Source of the DNA: Pristionchus mayeri
Taxonomy: Eukaryota > Nematoda > Chromadorea > Rhabditida > Neodiplogasteridae
Assembly: GCA_036245805.1 (NCBI GenBank)
Contig: BTRK01000005.1
Span: forward strand, 31,353,469 to 31,417,468
Direction: 5' to 3'
DNA length: 64,000 nucleotides
A program made the translations under genes and the position numbers. Shown one piece after another: positions 1 to 12,900 of the stretch. A model generated the notes under the pieces. It saw only the letters and a list, made by a program, of their open reading frames with translations. It was not told the origin of the DNA and did no database searches. Within the stretch, counting starts at the first letter, position 1, and each line of letters opens with the position of its first letter.

Positions 1-1920
1 CTACTGCGGATTTTGTCCACTACTGCGGTCCCTGTCCGCTACTGCGGATTTTGTCCACTACTGCGGCCCCTGTCCACTACTGCGGCCCCTGTCCACTACT
101 GCGGATTGTGTCCACTACTGCGGCCCCTGTCCACTACTGCGGCCCCTGTCGACTACTGCGGTCCCTGTCCACTACTGCGGATTATGTCCACTACTGCGGC
201 CCCTGTCCACTACTGCGGCCCCTGTCGACTACTGCGGTCCCTGTCCACTACTGCGGCCCCTGTCCACTACTGCGGCCCCTGTCCACTACTGCGGCCCCTG
301 TCCACTACTGCGGATTGTGTCCACTACCGCGGATTTTGTCCACTACTGCGGCCCCTGTCCACTACTGCGGCCCCTGTCCACTACTGCGGCCCCTGTCCAC
401 TACTGCGGTCCCTGTCCACTACTGCGGATTTTGTCCACTACTGCGGATTTTGTCCACTACTGCGGCCCCTGTCCACTACTGCGGTCCCTGTCCACTACTG
501 CGGATTATGTCCACTACTGCCGCCCCCTGTCCACTACTGCGGATTTTGTCCACTACTGCGGATTTTGTCCACTACTGCGGCCCCTGTCCACTACTGCGGA
601 TTTTGTCCACTACTGCGGATTATGTCCACTACTGCCGCCCCCTGTCCACTACTGCGGATTTTGTCCACTACTGCGGATTTTGTCCACTACTGCGGCCCCT
701 GTCCACTACTGCGGATTTTGTCCACTACTGCGGATTATGTCCACTACTGCGGCCCCTGTCCACTACTGCGGATTGTGTCCACTACTGCGGATTATGTCCA
801 CTACTGCGGCCCCTGTCCACTACCGCGGATTTTGTCCACTACTGCGGCCCCTGTCCACTACTGCGGCCCCTGTCCACTACTGCGGTCCCTGTCCACTACT
901 GCGGATTGTGTCCACTACTGCGGATTTTGTCCACTACTGCGGCCCCTGTCCACTACTGCGGTCCCTGTCCACTACTGCGGATTATGTCCACTACTGCGGC
1001 CCCTGTCCACTACTGCGGATTTTGTCCACTACTGCGGTCCCTGTCCGCTACTGCGGATTTTGTCCACTACTGCGGCCCCTGTCCACTACTGCGGCCCCTG
1101 TCCACTACTGCGGTCCCTGTCCACTACTGCGGCCCCTGTCCACTACTGCGGTCCCTGTCCACTACTGCGGATTATGTCCACTACTGCGGCCCCTGTCCAC
1201 TACTGCGGATTTTGTCCACTACTGCGGATTATGTCCACTACTGCGGCCCCTGTCCACTACTGCGGATTGTGTCCACTACTGCGGATTTTGTCCACTACTG
1301 CGGCCCCTGTCCACTACTGCGGTCCCTGTCCACTACTGCGGATTGTGTCCACTACTGCGGATTTTGTCCACTACTGCGGCCCCTGTCCACTACTGCGGTC
1401 CTGGCCACTACTGCGGATTATGTCCACTACTGCGGCCCCTGTCCACTACTGCGGATTTTGTCCACTACTGCGGTCCCTGTCCGCTACTGTGGATTTTGTC
1501 CACTACTGCGGCCCCTGTCCACTACTGCGGCCCCTGTCCACTACTGCGGATTGTGTCCACTACTGCGGCCCCTGTCCACTACTGCGGCCCCTGTCGACTA
1601 CTGCGGTCCCTGTCCACTACTGCGGATTATGTCCACTACTGCGGCCCCTGTCCACTACTGCGGCCCCTGTCGACTACTGCGGTCCCTGTCCACTACTGCG
1701 GCCCCTGTCCACTACTGCGGCCCCTGTCCACTACTGCGGCCCCTGTCCACTACTGCGGATTGTGTCCACTACCGCGGATTTTGTCCACTACTGCGGCCCC
1801 TGTCCACTACTGCGGCCCCTGTCCACTACTGCGGCCCCTGTCCACTACTGCGGTCCCTGTCCACTACTGCGGATTTTGTCCACTACTGCGGATTTTGTCC
1901 ACTACTGCGGCCCCTGTCCA
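1..1920 (+). repeat. HOR block, copy 1 (partner 2,300-4,219)
   Basis: This block repeats at an offset of 2,299 bp. Five markers fix the offset: the 20-bp units (519 to 2,818 and 634 to 2,933), the TCCTGGCCA unit (1,399 to 3,698), the TCCG-ended unit (39 to 2,338) and the rare CTACTGTGG unit (1,484 to 3,783). After 1,920 the unit order diverges from that after 4,219. The left limit is the window edge, so the true start is unknown. Confidence 0.85.
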
Positions 1921-2299
1921 CTACTGCGGCCCCTGTCCACTACTGCGGTCCCTGTCCACTACTGCGGCCCCTGTCAACTACTGCGGTCCCTGTCCACTAC
2001 TGCGGATTATGTCCACTACTGCGGCCCCTGTCCACTACTGCGGATTTTGTCCACTACTGCGGATTATGTCCACTACTGCGGCCCCTGTCCACTACTGCGG
2101 ATTGTGTCCACTACTGCGGATTTTGTCCACTACTGCGGATTTTGTCCACTACTGCGGCCCCTGTCCACTACTGCGGTCCCTGTCCACTACTGCGGATTGT
2201 GTCCACTACTGCGGATTTTGTCCACTACTGCGGCCCCTGTCCACTACTGCGGTCCTGGCCACTACTGCGGATTATGTCCACTACTGCGGCCCCTGTCCA

Positions 2300-4219
2300 C
2301 TACTGCGGATTTTGTCCACTACTGCGGTCCCTGTCCGCTACTGCGGATTTTGTCCACTACTGCGGCCCCTGTCCACTACTGCGGCCCCTGTCCACTACTG
2401 CGGATTGTGTCCACTACTGCGGCCCCTGTCCACTACTGCGGCCCCTGTCGACTACTGCGGTCCCTGTCCACTACTGCGGATTATGTCCACTACTGCGGCC
2501 CCTGTCCACTACTGCGGCCCCTGTCGACTACTGCGGTCCCTGTCCACTACTGCGGCCCCTGTCCACTACTGCGGCCCCTGTCCACTACTGCGGCCCCTGT
2601 CCACTACTGCGGATTGTGTCCACTACCGCGGATTTTGTCCACTACTGCGGCCCCTGTCCACTACTGCGGCCCCTGTCCACTACTGCGGCCCCTGTCCACT
2701 ACTGCGGTCCCTGTCCACTACTGCGGATTTTGTCCACTACTGCGGATTTTGTCCACTACTGCGGCCCCTGTCCACTACTGCGGTCCCTGTCCACTACTGC
2801 GGATTATGTCCACTACTGCCGCCCCCTGTCCACTACTGCGGATTTTGTCCACTACTGCGGATTTTGTCCACTAATGCGGCCCCTGTCCACTACTGCGGAT
2901 TTTGTCCACTACTGCGGATTATGTCCACTACTGCCGCCCCCTGTCCACTACTGCGGATTTTGTCCACTACTGCGGATTTTGTCCACTACTGCGGCCCCTG
3001 TCCACTACTGCGGATTTTGTCCACTACTGCGGATTATGTCCACTACTGCGGCCCCTGTCCACTACTGCGGATTGTGTCCACTACTGCGGATTATGTCCAC
3101 TACTGCGGCCCCTGTCCACTACCGCGGATTTTGTCCACTACTGCGGCCCCTGTCCACTACTGCGGCCCCTGTCCACTACTGCGGTCCCTGTCCACTACTG
3201 CGGATTGTGTCCACTACTGCGGATTTTGTCCACTACTGCGGCCCCTGTCCACTACTGCGGTCCCTGTCCACTACTGCGGATTATGTCCACTACTGCGGCC
3301 CCTGTCCACTACTGCGGATTTTGTCCACTACTGCGGTCCCTGTCCGCTACTGCGGATTTTGTCCACTACTGCGGCCCCTGTCCACTACTGCGGCCCCTGT
3401 CCACTACTGCGGTCCCTGTCCACTACTGCGGCCCCTGTCCACTACTGCGGTCCCTGTCCACTACTGCGGATTATGTCCACTACTGCGGCCCCTGTCCACT
3501 ACTGCGGATTTTGTCCACTACTGCGGATTATGTCCACTACTGCGGCCCCTGTCCACTACTGCGGATTGTGTCCACTACTGCGGATTTTGTCCACTACTGC
3601 GGCCCCTGTCCACTACTGCGGTCCCTGTCCACTACTGCGGATTGTGTCCACTACTGCGGATTTTGTCCACTACTGCGGCCCCTGTCCACTACTGCGGTCC
3701 TGGCCACTACTGCGGATTATGTCCACTACTGCGGCCCCTGTCCACTACTGCGGATTTTGTCCACTACTGCGGTCCCTGTCCGCTACTGTGGATTTTGTCC
3801 ACTACTGCGGCCCCTGTCCACTACTGCGGCCCCTGTCCACTACTGCGGATTGTGTCCACTACTGCGGCCCCTGTCCACTACTGCGGCCCCTGTCGACTAC
3901 TGCGGTCCCTGTCCACTACTGCGGATTATGTCCACTACTGCGGCCCCTGTCCACTACTGCGGCCCCTGTCGACTACTGCGGTCCCTGTCCACTACTGCGG
4001 CCCCTGTCCACTACTGCGGCCCCTGTCCACTACTGCGGCCCCTGTCCACTACTGCGGATTGTGTCCACTACCGCGGATTTTGTCCACTACTGCGGCCCCT
4101 GTCCACTACTGCGGCCCCTGTCCACTACTGCGGCCCCTGTCCACTACTGCGGTCCCTGTCCACTACTGCGGATTTTGTCCACTACTGCGGATTTTGTCCA
4201 CTACTGCGGCCCCTGTCCA
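2300..4219 (+). repeat. HOR block, copy 2 (partner 1-1,920)
   Basis: It is collinear with the first 1,920 bases at every marker I compared. The one base difference I noticed is C to A at 2,874 (CTACTG to CTAATG), which makes the only in-unit stop codon I saw on the forward strand. Such low divergence implies recent duplication or ongoing homogenisation. Confidence 0.85.
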
Positions 4220-4622
4220 CTACTGCGGTCCCTGTCCACTACTGCGGATTATGTCCACTACTGCCGCCCCCTGTCCACTACTGCGGATTTTGTCCACTAC
4301 TGCGGATTTTGTCCACTACTGCGGCCCCTGTCCACTACTGCGGATTTTGTCCACTACTGCGGATTATGTCCACTACTGCGGCCCCTGTCCACTACTGCGG
4401 ATTGTGTCGACTACTGCGGTCCCTGTCCACTACTGCGGCCCCTGTCCACTACTGCGGCCCCTGTCCACTACTGCGGCCCCTGTCCACTACTGCGGATTGT
4501 GTCCACTACCGCGGATTTTGTCCACTACTGCGGCCCCTGTCCACTACTGCGGCCCCTGTCCACTACTGCGGCCCCTGTCCACTACTGCGGTCCCTGTCCA
4601 CTACTGCGGATTTTGTCCACTA

Positions 4623-5476
4623 CTGCGGATTATGTCCACTACTGCGGCCCCTGTCCACTACTGCGGCCCCTGTCGACTACTGCGGTCCCTGTCCACTACT
4701 GCGGCCCCTGTCCACTACTGCGGCCCCTGTCCACTACTGCGGCCCCTGTCCACTACTGCGGATTGTGTCCACTACCGCGGATTTTGTCCACTACTGCGGC
4801 CCCTGTCCACTACTGCGGCCCCTGTCCACTACTGCGGCCCCTGTCCACTACTGCGGTCCCTGTCCACTACTGCGGATTTTGTCCACTACTGCGGATTTTG
4901 TCCACTACTGCGGCCCCTGTCCACTACTGCGGTCCCTGTCCACTACTGCGGATTATGTCCACTACTGCCGCCCCCTGTCCACTACTGCGGATTTTGTCCA
5001 CTACTGCGGATTTTGTCCACTACTGCGGCCCCTGTCCACTACTGCGGATTTTGTCCACTACTGCGGATTATGTCCACTACTGCCGCCCCCTGTCCACTAC
5101 TGCGGATTTTGTCCACTACTGCGGATTTTGTCCACTACTGCGGCCCCTGTCCACTACTGCGGATTTTGTCCACTACTGCGGATTATGTCCACTACTGCGG
5201 CCCCTGTCCACTACTGCGGATTGTGTCCACTACTGCGGATTATGTCCACTACTGCGGCCCCTGTCCACTACCGCGGATTTTGTCCACTACTGCGGCCCCT
5301 GTCCACTACTGCGGCCCCTGTCCACTACTGCGGTCCCTGTCCACTACTGCGGATTGTGTCCACTACTGCGGATTTTGTCCACTACTGCGGCCCCTGTCCA
5401 CTACTGCGGTCCCTGTCCACTACTGCGGATTATGTCCACTACTGCGGCCCCTGTCCACTACTGCGGATTTTGTCCA
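4623..5476 (+). repeat. Partial HOR copy (partner 2,474-3,327)
   Basis: It is collinear with 2,474-3,327 at an offset of 2,149 bp. The supporting markers are the 20-bp unit (5,082 and 2,933) and the CTACCGCGG unit (5,268 and 3,119). Unit order diverges on both sides. Boundaries are accurate to about one unit. Confidence 0.75.
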
Positions 5477-6636
5477 CTACTGCGGCCCCTGTCCACTACT
5501 GCGGATTTTGTCCACTACTGCGGATTTTGTCCACTACTGCGGCCCCTGTCCACTACTGCGGTCCCTGTCCACTACTGCGGATTATGTCCACTACTGCGGC
5601 CCCTGTCCACTACTGCGGATTTTGTCCACTACTGCGGATTATGTCCACTACTGCGGCCCCTGTCCACTACTGCGGATTGTGTCCACTACTGCGGATTTTG
5701 TCCACTACTGCGGATTTTGTCCACTACTGCGACCCCTGTCCACTACTGCGGTCCCTGTCCACTACTGCGGATTGTGTCCACTACTGCGGATTTTGTCCAC
5801 TACTGCGGCCCCTGTCCACTACTGCGGTCCTGGCCACTACTGCGGATTATGTCCACTACTGCGGCCCCTGTCCACTACTGCGGATTTTGTCCACTACTGC
5901 GGTCCCTGTCCGCTACTGCGGATTTTGTCCACTACTGCGACCCCTGTCCACTACTGCGGCCCCTGTCCACTACTGCGGATTGTGTCCACTACTGCGGATT
6001 TTGTCCACTACTGCGGCCCCTGTCCACTACTGCGGCCCCTGTCGACTACTGCGGTCCCTGTCCACTACTGCGGCCCCTGTCCACTACTGCGGATTATGTC
6101 CACTACTGCGGATTATGTCCACTACTGCGGCCCCTGTCCACTACTGCGGATTGTGTCCACTACTGCGGATTTTGTCCACTACTGCGGCCCCTGTCCACTA
6201 CTGCGGTCCTGGCCACTACTGCGGATTATGTCCACTACTGCGGCCCCTGTCCACTACTGCGGATTTTGTCCACTACTGCGGTCCCTGTCCGCTACTGCGG
6301 ATTTTGTCCACTACTGCGGCCCCTGTCCACTACTGCGGTCCCTGTCCACTACTGCGGCCCCTGTCGACTACTGCGGTCCCTGTCCACTACTGCGGCCCCT
6401 GTCCACTACTGCGGCCCCTGTCCACTACTGCGGCCCCTGTCCACTACTGCGGATTGTGTCCACTACCGCGGATTTTGTCCACTACTGCGGCCCCTGTCCA
6501 CTACTGCGGCCCCTGTCCACTACTGCGGCCCCTGTCCACTACTGCGGTCCCTGTCCACTACTGCGGATTTTGTCCACTACTGCGGATTTTGTCCACTACT
6601 GCGGCCCCTGTCCACTACTGCGGTCCCTGTCCACTA
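5477..6636 (+). repeat. Satellite, mixed unit order
   Basis: Plain satellite with no gene. It holds two close TCCTGGCCA 18-bp units (5,828 and 6,207). It also holds a private variant with GCGACCCC in place of GCGGCCCC, at about 5,730-5,737 and 5,938-5,945. These two lie 208 bp apart, indicating a local duplication of 11 units, one of them 18 bp. Confidence 0.7.
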
Positions 6637-7984
6637 CTGCGGATTATGTCCACTACTGCGGCCCCTGTCCACTACTGCGGATTTTGTCCACTACTGCGGA
6701 TTTTGTCCACTACTGCGGCCCCTGTCCACTACTGCGGATTTTGTCCACTACTGCGGATTATGTCCACTACTGCGGCCCCTGTCCACTACTGCGGATTGTG
6801 TCCACTACTGCGGATTATGTCCACTACTGCGGCCCCTGTCCACTACTGCGGATTGTGTCCACTACTGCGGATTTTGTCCACTACTGCGGCCCCTGTCCAC
6901 TACTGCGGCCCCTGTCGACTACTGCGGTCCCTGTCCACTACTGCGGCCCCTGTCCACTACTGCGGATTATGTCCACTACTGCGGCCCCTGTCCACTACTG
7001 CGGATTTTGTCCACTACTGCGGATTATGTCCACTACTGCGGCCCCTGTCCACTACTGCGGATTGTGTCCACTACTGCGGATTTTGTCCACTACTGCGGCC
7101 CCTGTCCACTACTGCGGTCCCTGTCCACTACTGCGGATTGTGTCCACTACTGCGGATTTTGTCCACTACTGCGGCCCCTGTCCACTACTGCGGTCCTGGC
7201 CACTACTGCGGATTATGTCCACTACTGCGGCCCCTGTCCACTACTGCGGATTTTGTCCACTACTGCGGTCCCTGTCCGCTACTGCGGATTTTGTCCACTA
7301 CTGCGGCCCCTGTCCACTACTGCGGTCCCTGTCCGCTACTGCGGATTTTGTCCACTACTGCGGCCCCTGTCCACTACTGCGGCCCCTGTCGACTACTGCG
7401 GTCCCTGTCCACTACTGCGGCCCCTGTCCACTACTGCGGCCCCTGTCGACTACTGCGGTCCCTGTCCACTACTGCGGCCCCTGTCCACTACTGCGGATTA
7501 TGTCCACTACTGCGGCCCCTGTCCACTACTGCGGATTTTGTCCACTACTGCGGATTTTGTCCACTACTGCGGCCCCTGTCCACTACTGCGGTCCCTGTCC
7601 ACTACTGCGGATTATGTCCACTACTGCGGCCCCTGTCCACTACTGCGGATTTTGTCCACTACTGCGGATTTTGTCCACTACTGCGGCCCCTGTCCACTAC
7701 TGCGGTCCCTGTCCACTACTGCGGATTATGTCCACTACTGCGGCCCCTGTCCACTACTGCGGATTTTGTCCACTACTGCGGATTATGTCCACTACTGCGG
7801 CCCCTGTCCACTACTGCGGATTGTGTCCACTACTGCGGATTATGTCCACTACTGCGGCCCCTGTCCACTACTGCGGATTGTGTCCACTACTGCGGATTTT
7901 GTCCACTACTGCGGCCCCTGTCCACTACTGCGGCCCCTGTCCACTACTGCGGTCCCTGTCCACTACTGCGGCCCCTGTCCACTA
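6637..7984 (+). repeat. 1,348-bp tandem HOR, copy 1
   Basis: It is followed directly by a second copy at 7,985-9,332. The offset of 1,348 bp equals 70 units of 19 bp plus one of 18 bp. It is anchored by TCCTGGCCA at 7,194 and 8,542, by the GTCGAC-bearing units and by paired TCCG-ended units. Unit order differs immediately to the left (a TCCCT unit here, a CCCCT unit before copy 2). Confidence 0.85.
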
Positions 7985-9332
7985 CTGCGGATTATGTCCA
8001 CTACTGCGGCCCCTGTCCACTACTGCGGATTTTGTCCACTACTGCGGATTTTGTCCACTACTGCGGCCCCTGTCCACTACTGCGGATTTTGTCCACTACT
8101 GCGGATTATGTCCACTACTGCGGCCCCTGTCCACTACTGCGGATTGTGTCCACTACTGCGGATTATGTCCACTACTGCGGCCCCTGTCCACTACTGCGGA
8201 TTGTGTCCACTACTGCGGATTTTGTCCACTACTGCGGCCCCTGTCCACTACTGCGGCCCCTGTCGACTACTGCGGTCCCTGTCCACTACTGCGGCCCCTG
8301 TCCACTACTGCGGATTATGTCCACTACTGCGGCCCCTGTCCACTACTGCGGATTTTGTCCACTACTGCGGATTATGTCCACTACTGCGGCCCCTGTCCAC
8401 TACTGCGGATTGTGTCCACTACTGCGGATTTTGTCCACTACTGCGGCCCCTGTCCACTACTGCGGTCCCTGTCCACTACTGCGGATTGTGTCCACTACTG
8501 CGGATTTTGTCCACTACTGCGGCCCCTGTCCACTACTGCGGTCCTGGCCACTACTGCGGATTATGTCCACTACTGCGGCCCCTGTCCACTACTGCGGATT
8601 TTGTCCACTACTGCGGTCCCTGTCCGCTACTGCGGATTTTGTCCACTACTGCGGCCCCTGTCCACTACTGCGGTCCCTGTCCGCTACTGCGGATTTTGTC
8701 CACTACTGCGGCCCCTGTCCACTACTGCGGCCCCTGTCGACTACTGCGGTCCCTGTCCACTACTGCGGCCCCTGTCCACTACTGCGGCCCCTGTCGACTA
8801 CTGCGGTCCCTGTCCACTACTGCGGCCCCTGTCCACTACTGCGGATTATGTCCACTACTGCGGCCCCTGTCCACTACTGCGGATTTTGTCCACTACTGCG
8901 GATTTTGTCCACTACTGCGGCCCCTGTCCACTACTGCGGTCCCTGTCCACTACTGCGGATTATGTCCACTACTGCGGCCCCTGTCCACTACTGCGGATTT
9001 TGTCCACTACTGCGGATTTTGTCCACTACTGCGGCCCCTGTCCACTACTGCGGTCCCTGTCCACTACTGCGGATTATGTCCACTACTGCGGCCCCTGTCC
9101 ACTACTGCGGATTTTGTCCACTACTGCGGATTATGTCCACTACTGCGGCCCCTGTCCACTACTGCGGATTGTGTCCACTACTGCGGATTATGTCCACTAC
9201 TGCGGCCCCTGTCCACTACTGCGGATTGTGTCCACTACTGCGGATTTTGTCCACTACTGCGGCCCCTGTCCACTACTGCGGCCCCTGTCCACTACTGCGG
9301 TCCCTGTCCACTACTGCGGCCCCTGTCCACTA
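7985..9332 (+). repeat. 1,348-bp tandem HOR, copy 2
   Basis: Same unit order as 6,637-7,984. This copy also belongs to the longer 2,162-bp block 7,985-10,146, which recurs at 10,606-12,767, so two generations of duplication are superposed here. Confidence 0.85.
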
Positions 9333-10146
9333 CTGCGGCCCCTGTCCACTACTGCGGCCCCTGTCCACTACTGCGGATTGTGTCCACTACCGCGGATTTT
9401 GTCCACTACTGCGGCCCCTGTCCACTACTGCGGCCCCTGTCCACTACTGCGGCCCCTGTCCACTACTGCGGTCCCTGTCCACTACTGCGGATTTTGTCCA
9501 CTACTGCGGATTTTGTCCACTACTGCGGCCCCTGTCCACTACTGCGGTCCCTGTCCACTACTGCGGATTATGTCCACTACTGCGGCCCCTGTCCACTACT
9601 GCGGTCCCTGTCCACTACTGCGGATTATGTCCACTACTGCGGCCCCTGTCCACTACTGCGGCCCCTGTCCACTACTGCGGATTATGTCCACTACTGCGGC
9701 CCCTGTCCACTACTGCGGATTTTGTCCACTACTGCGGATTTTGTCCACTACTGCGGCCCCTGTCCACTACTGCGGTCCCTGTCCACTACTGCGGATTATG
9801 TCCACTACTGCGGCCCCTGTCCACTACTGCGGATTTTGTCCACTACTGCGGATTTTGTCCACTACTGCGGCCCCTGTCCACTACTGCGGTCCCTGTCCAC
9901 TACTGCGGATTATGTCCACTACTGCGGCCCCTGTCCACTACTGCGGATTTTGTCCACTACTGCGGATTATGTCCACTACTGCGGCCCCTGTCCACTACTG
10001 CGGATTGTGTCCACTACTGCGGATTATGTCCACTACTGCGGCCCCTGTCCACTACTGCGGATTGTGTCCACTACTGCGGATTTTGTCCACTACTGCGGCC
10101 CCTGTCCACTACTGCGGCCCCTGTCCACTACTGCGGTCCCTGTCCA
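7985..10146 (+). repeat. 2,162-bp duplicated block, copy 1
   Basis: It recurs at 10,606-12,767 with an offset of 2,621 bp. Anchors are TCCTGGCCA (8,542 and 11,163) and CTACCGCGG (9,387 and 12,008), plus collinear core order at several checked points. It ends where a TCCCT unit is followed by CCCCT here but by TCCCT in the partner. Confidence 0.8.
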
Positions 10147-10605
10147 CTACTGCGGCCCCTGTCCACTACTGCGGCCCCTGTCCACTACTGCGGCCCCTGT
10201 CCACTACTGCGGATTATGTCCACTACCGCGGATTTTGTCCACTACTGCGGCCCCTGTCCACTACTGCGGCCCCTGTCCACTACTGCGGCCCCTGTCCACT
10301 ACTGCGGTCCCTGTCCACTACTGCGGATTTTGTCCACTACTGCGGATTTTGTCCACTACTGCGGCCCCTGTCCACTACTGCGGTCCCTGTCCACTACTGC
10401 GGATTATGTCCACTACTGCGGCCCCTGTCCACTACTGCGGTCCCTGTCCACTACTGCGGATTATGTCCACTACTGCGGCCCCTGTCCACTACTGCGGCCC
10501 CTGTCCACTACTGCGGTCCCTGTCCACTACTGCGGCCCCTGTCCACTACTGCGGATTTTGTCCACTACTGCGGCCCCTGTCCACTACTGCGGTCCCTGTC
10601 CACTA

Positions 10606-12767
10606 CTGCGGATTATGTCCACTACTGCGGCCCCTGTCCACTACTGCGGATTTTGTCCACTACTGCGGATTTTGTCCACTACTGCGGCCCCTGTCCACTA
10701 CTGCGGATTTTGTCCACTACTGCGGATTATGTCCACTACTGCGGCCCCTGTCCACTACTGCGGATTGTGTCCACTACTGCGGATTATGTCCACTACTGCG
10801 GCCCCTGTCCACTACTGCGGATTGTGTCCACTACTGCGGATTTTGTCCACTACTGCGGCCCCTGTCCACTACTGCGGCCCCTGTCGACTACTGCGGTCCC
10901 TGTCCACTACTGCGGCCCCTGTCCACTACTGCGGATTATGTCCACTACTGCGGCCCCTGTCCACTACTGCGGATTTTGTCCACTACTGCGGATTATGTCC
11001 ACTACTGCGGCCCCTGTCCACTACTGCGGATTGTGTCCACTACTGCGGATTTTGTCCACTACTGCGGCCCCTGTCCACTACTGCGGTCCCTGTCCACTAC
11101 TGCGGATTGTGTCCACTACTGCGGATTTTGTCCACTACTGCGGCCCCTGTCCACTACTGCGGTCCTGGCCACTACTGCGGATTATGTCCACTACTGCGGC
11201 CCCTGTCCACTACTGCGGATTTTGTCCACTACTGCGGTCCCTGTCCGCTACTGCGGATTTTGTCCACTACTGCGGCCCCTGTCCACTACTGCGGTCCCTG
11301 TCCGCTACTGCGGATTTTGTCCACTACTGCGGCCCCTGTCCACTACTGCGGCCCCTGTCGACTACTGCGGTCCCTGTCCACTACTGCGGCCCCTGTCCAC
11401 TACTGCGGCCCCTGTCGACTACTGCGGTCCCTGTCCACTACTGCGGCCCCTGTCCACTACTGCGGATTATGTCCACTACTGCGGCCCCTGTCCACTACTG
11501 CGGATTTTGTCCACTACTGCGGATTTTGTCCACTACTGCGGCCCCTGTCCACTACTGCGGTCCCTGTCCACTACTGCGGATTATGTCCACTACTGCGGCC
11601 CCTGTCCACTACTGCGGATTTTGTCCACTACTGCGGATTTTGTCCACTACTGCGGCCCCTGTCCACTACTGCGGTCCCTGTCCACTACTGCGGATTATGT
11701 CCACTACTGCGGCCCCTGTCCACTACTGCGGATTTTGTCCACTACTGCGGATTATGTCCACTACTGCGGCCCCTGTCCACTACTGCGGATTGTGTCCACT
11801 ACTGCGGATTATGTCCACTACTGCGGCCCCTGTCCACTACTGCGGATTGTGTCCACTACTGCGGATTTTGTCCACTACTGCGGCCCCTGTCCACTACTGC
11901 GGCCCCTGTCCACTACTGCGGTCCCTGTCCACTACTGCGGCCCCTGTCCACTACTGCGGCCCCTGTCCACTACTGCGGCCCCTGTCCACTACTGCGGATT
12001 GTGTCCACTACCGCGGATTTTGTCCACTACTGCGGCCCCTGTCCACTACTGCGGCCCCTGTCCACTACTGCGGCCCCTGTCCACTACTGCGGTCCCTGTC
12101 CACTACTGCGGATTTTGTCCACTACTGCGGATTTTGTCCACTACTGCGGCCCCTGTCCACTACTGCGGTCCCTGTCCACTACTGCGGATTATGTCCACTA
12201 CTGCGGCCCCTGTCCACTACTGCGGTCCCTGTCCACTACTGCGGATTATGTCCACTACTGCGGCCCCTGTCCACTACTGCGGCCCCTGTCCACTACTGCG
12301 GATTATGTCCACTACTGCGGCCCCTGTCCACTACTGCGGATTTTGTCCACTACTGCGGATTTTGTCCACTACTGCGGCCCCTGTCCACTACTGCGGTCCC
12401 TGTCCACTACTGCGGATTATGTCCACTACTGCGGCCCCTGTCCACTACTGCGGATTTTGTCCACTACTGCGGATTTTGTCCACTACTGCGGCCCCTGTCC
12501 ACTACTGCGGTCCCTGTCCACTACTGCGGATTATGTCCACTACTGCGGCCCCTGTCCACTACTGCGGATTTTGTCCACTACTGCGGATTATGTCCACTAC
12601 TGCGGCCCCTGTCCACTACTGCGGATTGTGTCCACTACTGCGGATTATGTCCACTACTGCGGCCCCTGTCCACTACTGCGGATTGTGTCCACTACTGCGG
12701 ATTTTGTCCACTACTGCGGCCCCTGTCCACTACTGCGGCCCCTGTCCACTACTGCGGTCCCTGTCCA
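10606..12767 (+). repeat. 2,162-bp duplicated block, copy 2
   Basis: Partner of 7,985-10,146. The intervening 10,147-10,605 is ordinary satellite. It holds a unit pair with ATTAT before CTACCGCGG (near 10,214-10,235) where the other copies have ATTGT. Confidence 0.8.
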
Positions 12768-12900
12768 CTACTGCGGTCCCTGTCCACTACTGCGGCCCCT
12801 GTCCACTACTGCGGCCCCTGTCCACTACTGCGGATTGTGTCCACTACCGCGGATTTTGTCCACTACTGCGGTCCCTGTCCACTACTGCGGCCCCTGTCCA

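Larger units (their letters stand above)
1..5940 (+). repeat. Zone 1: 2,299/2,149-bp higher-order repeat domain
   Basis: There are no genes in this stretch. It is distinguished by a 20-bp unit beginning CTACTGCCG (its TGCCG begins near 518, 633, 2,817, 2,932, 4,262, 4,966 and 5,081), by CTACCGCGG units and by the 18-bp unit with TCCTGGCCA (1,399, 2,253, 3,698, 5,828). Matching markers recur at exactly 2,299 bp (121 x 19) in its first part and at 2,149 bp later. The same marker order is also partly repeated at 1,445 bp, so smaller duplications are nested inside. Confidence 0.85.

Noticed and set aside
2818..2940. 20-bp CTACTGCCG units as splice or protein-binding signals
   Set aside because: They are single-base insertion variants propagated by duplication. 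Their positions follow the HOR period and nothing else.
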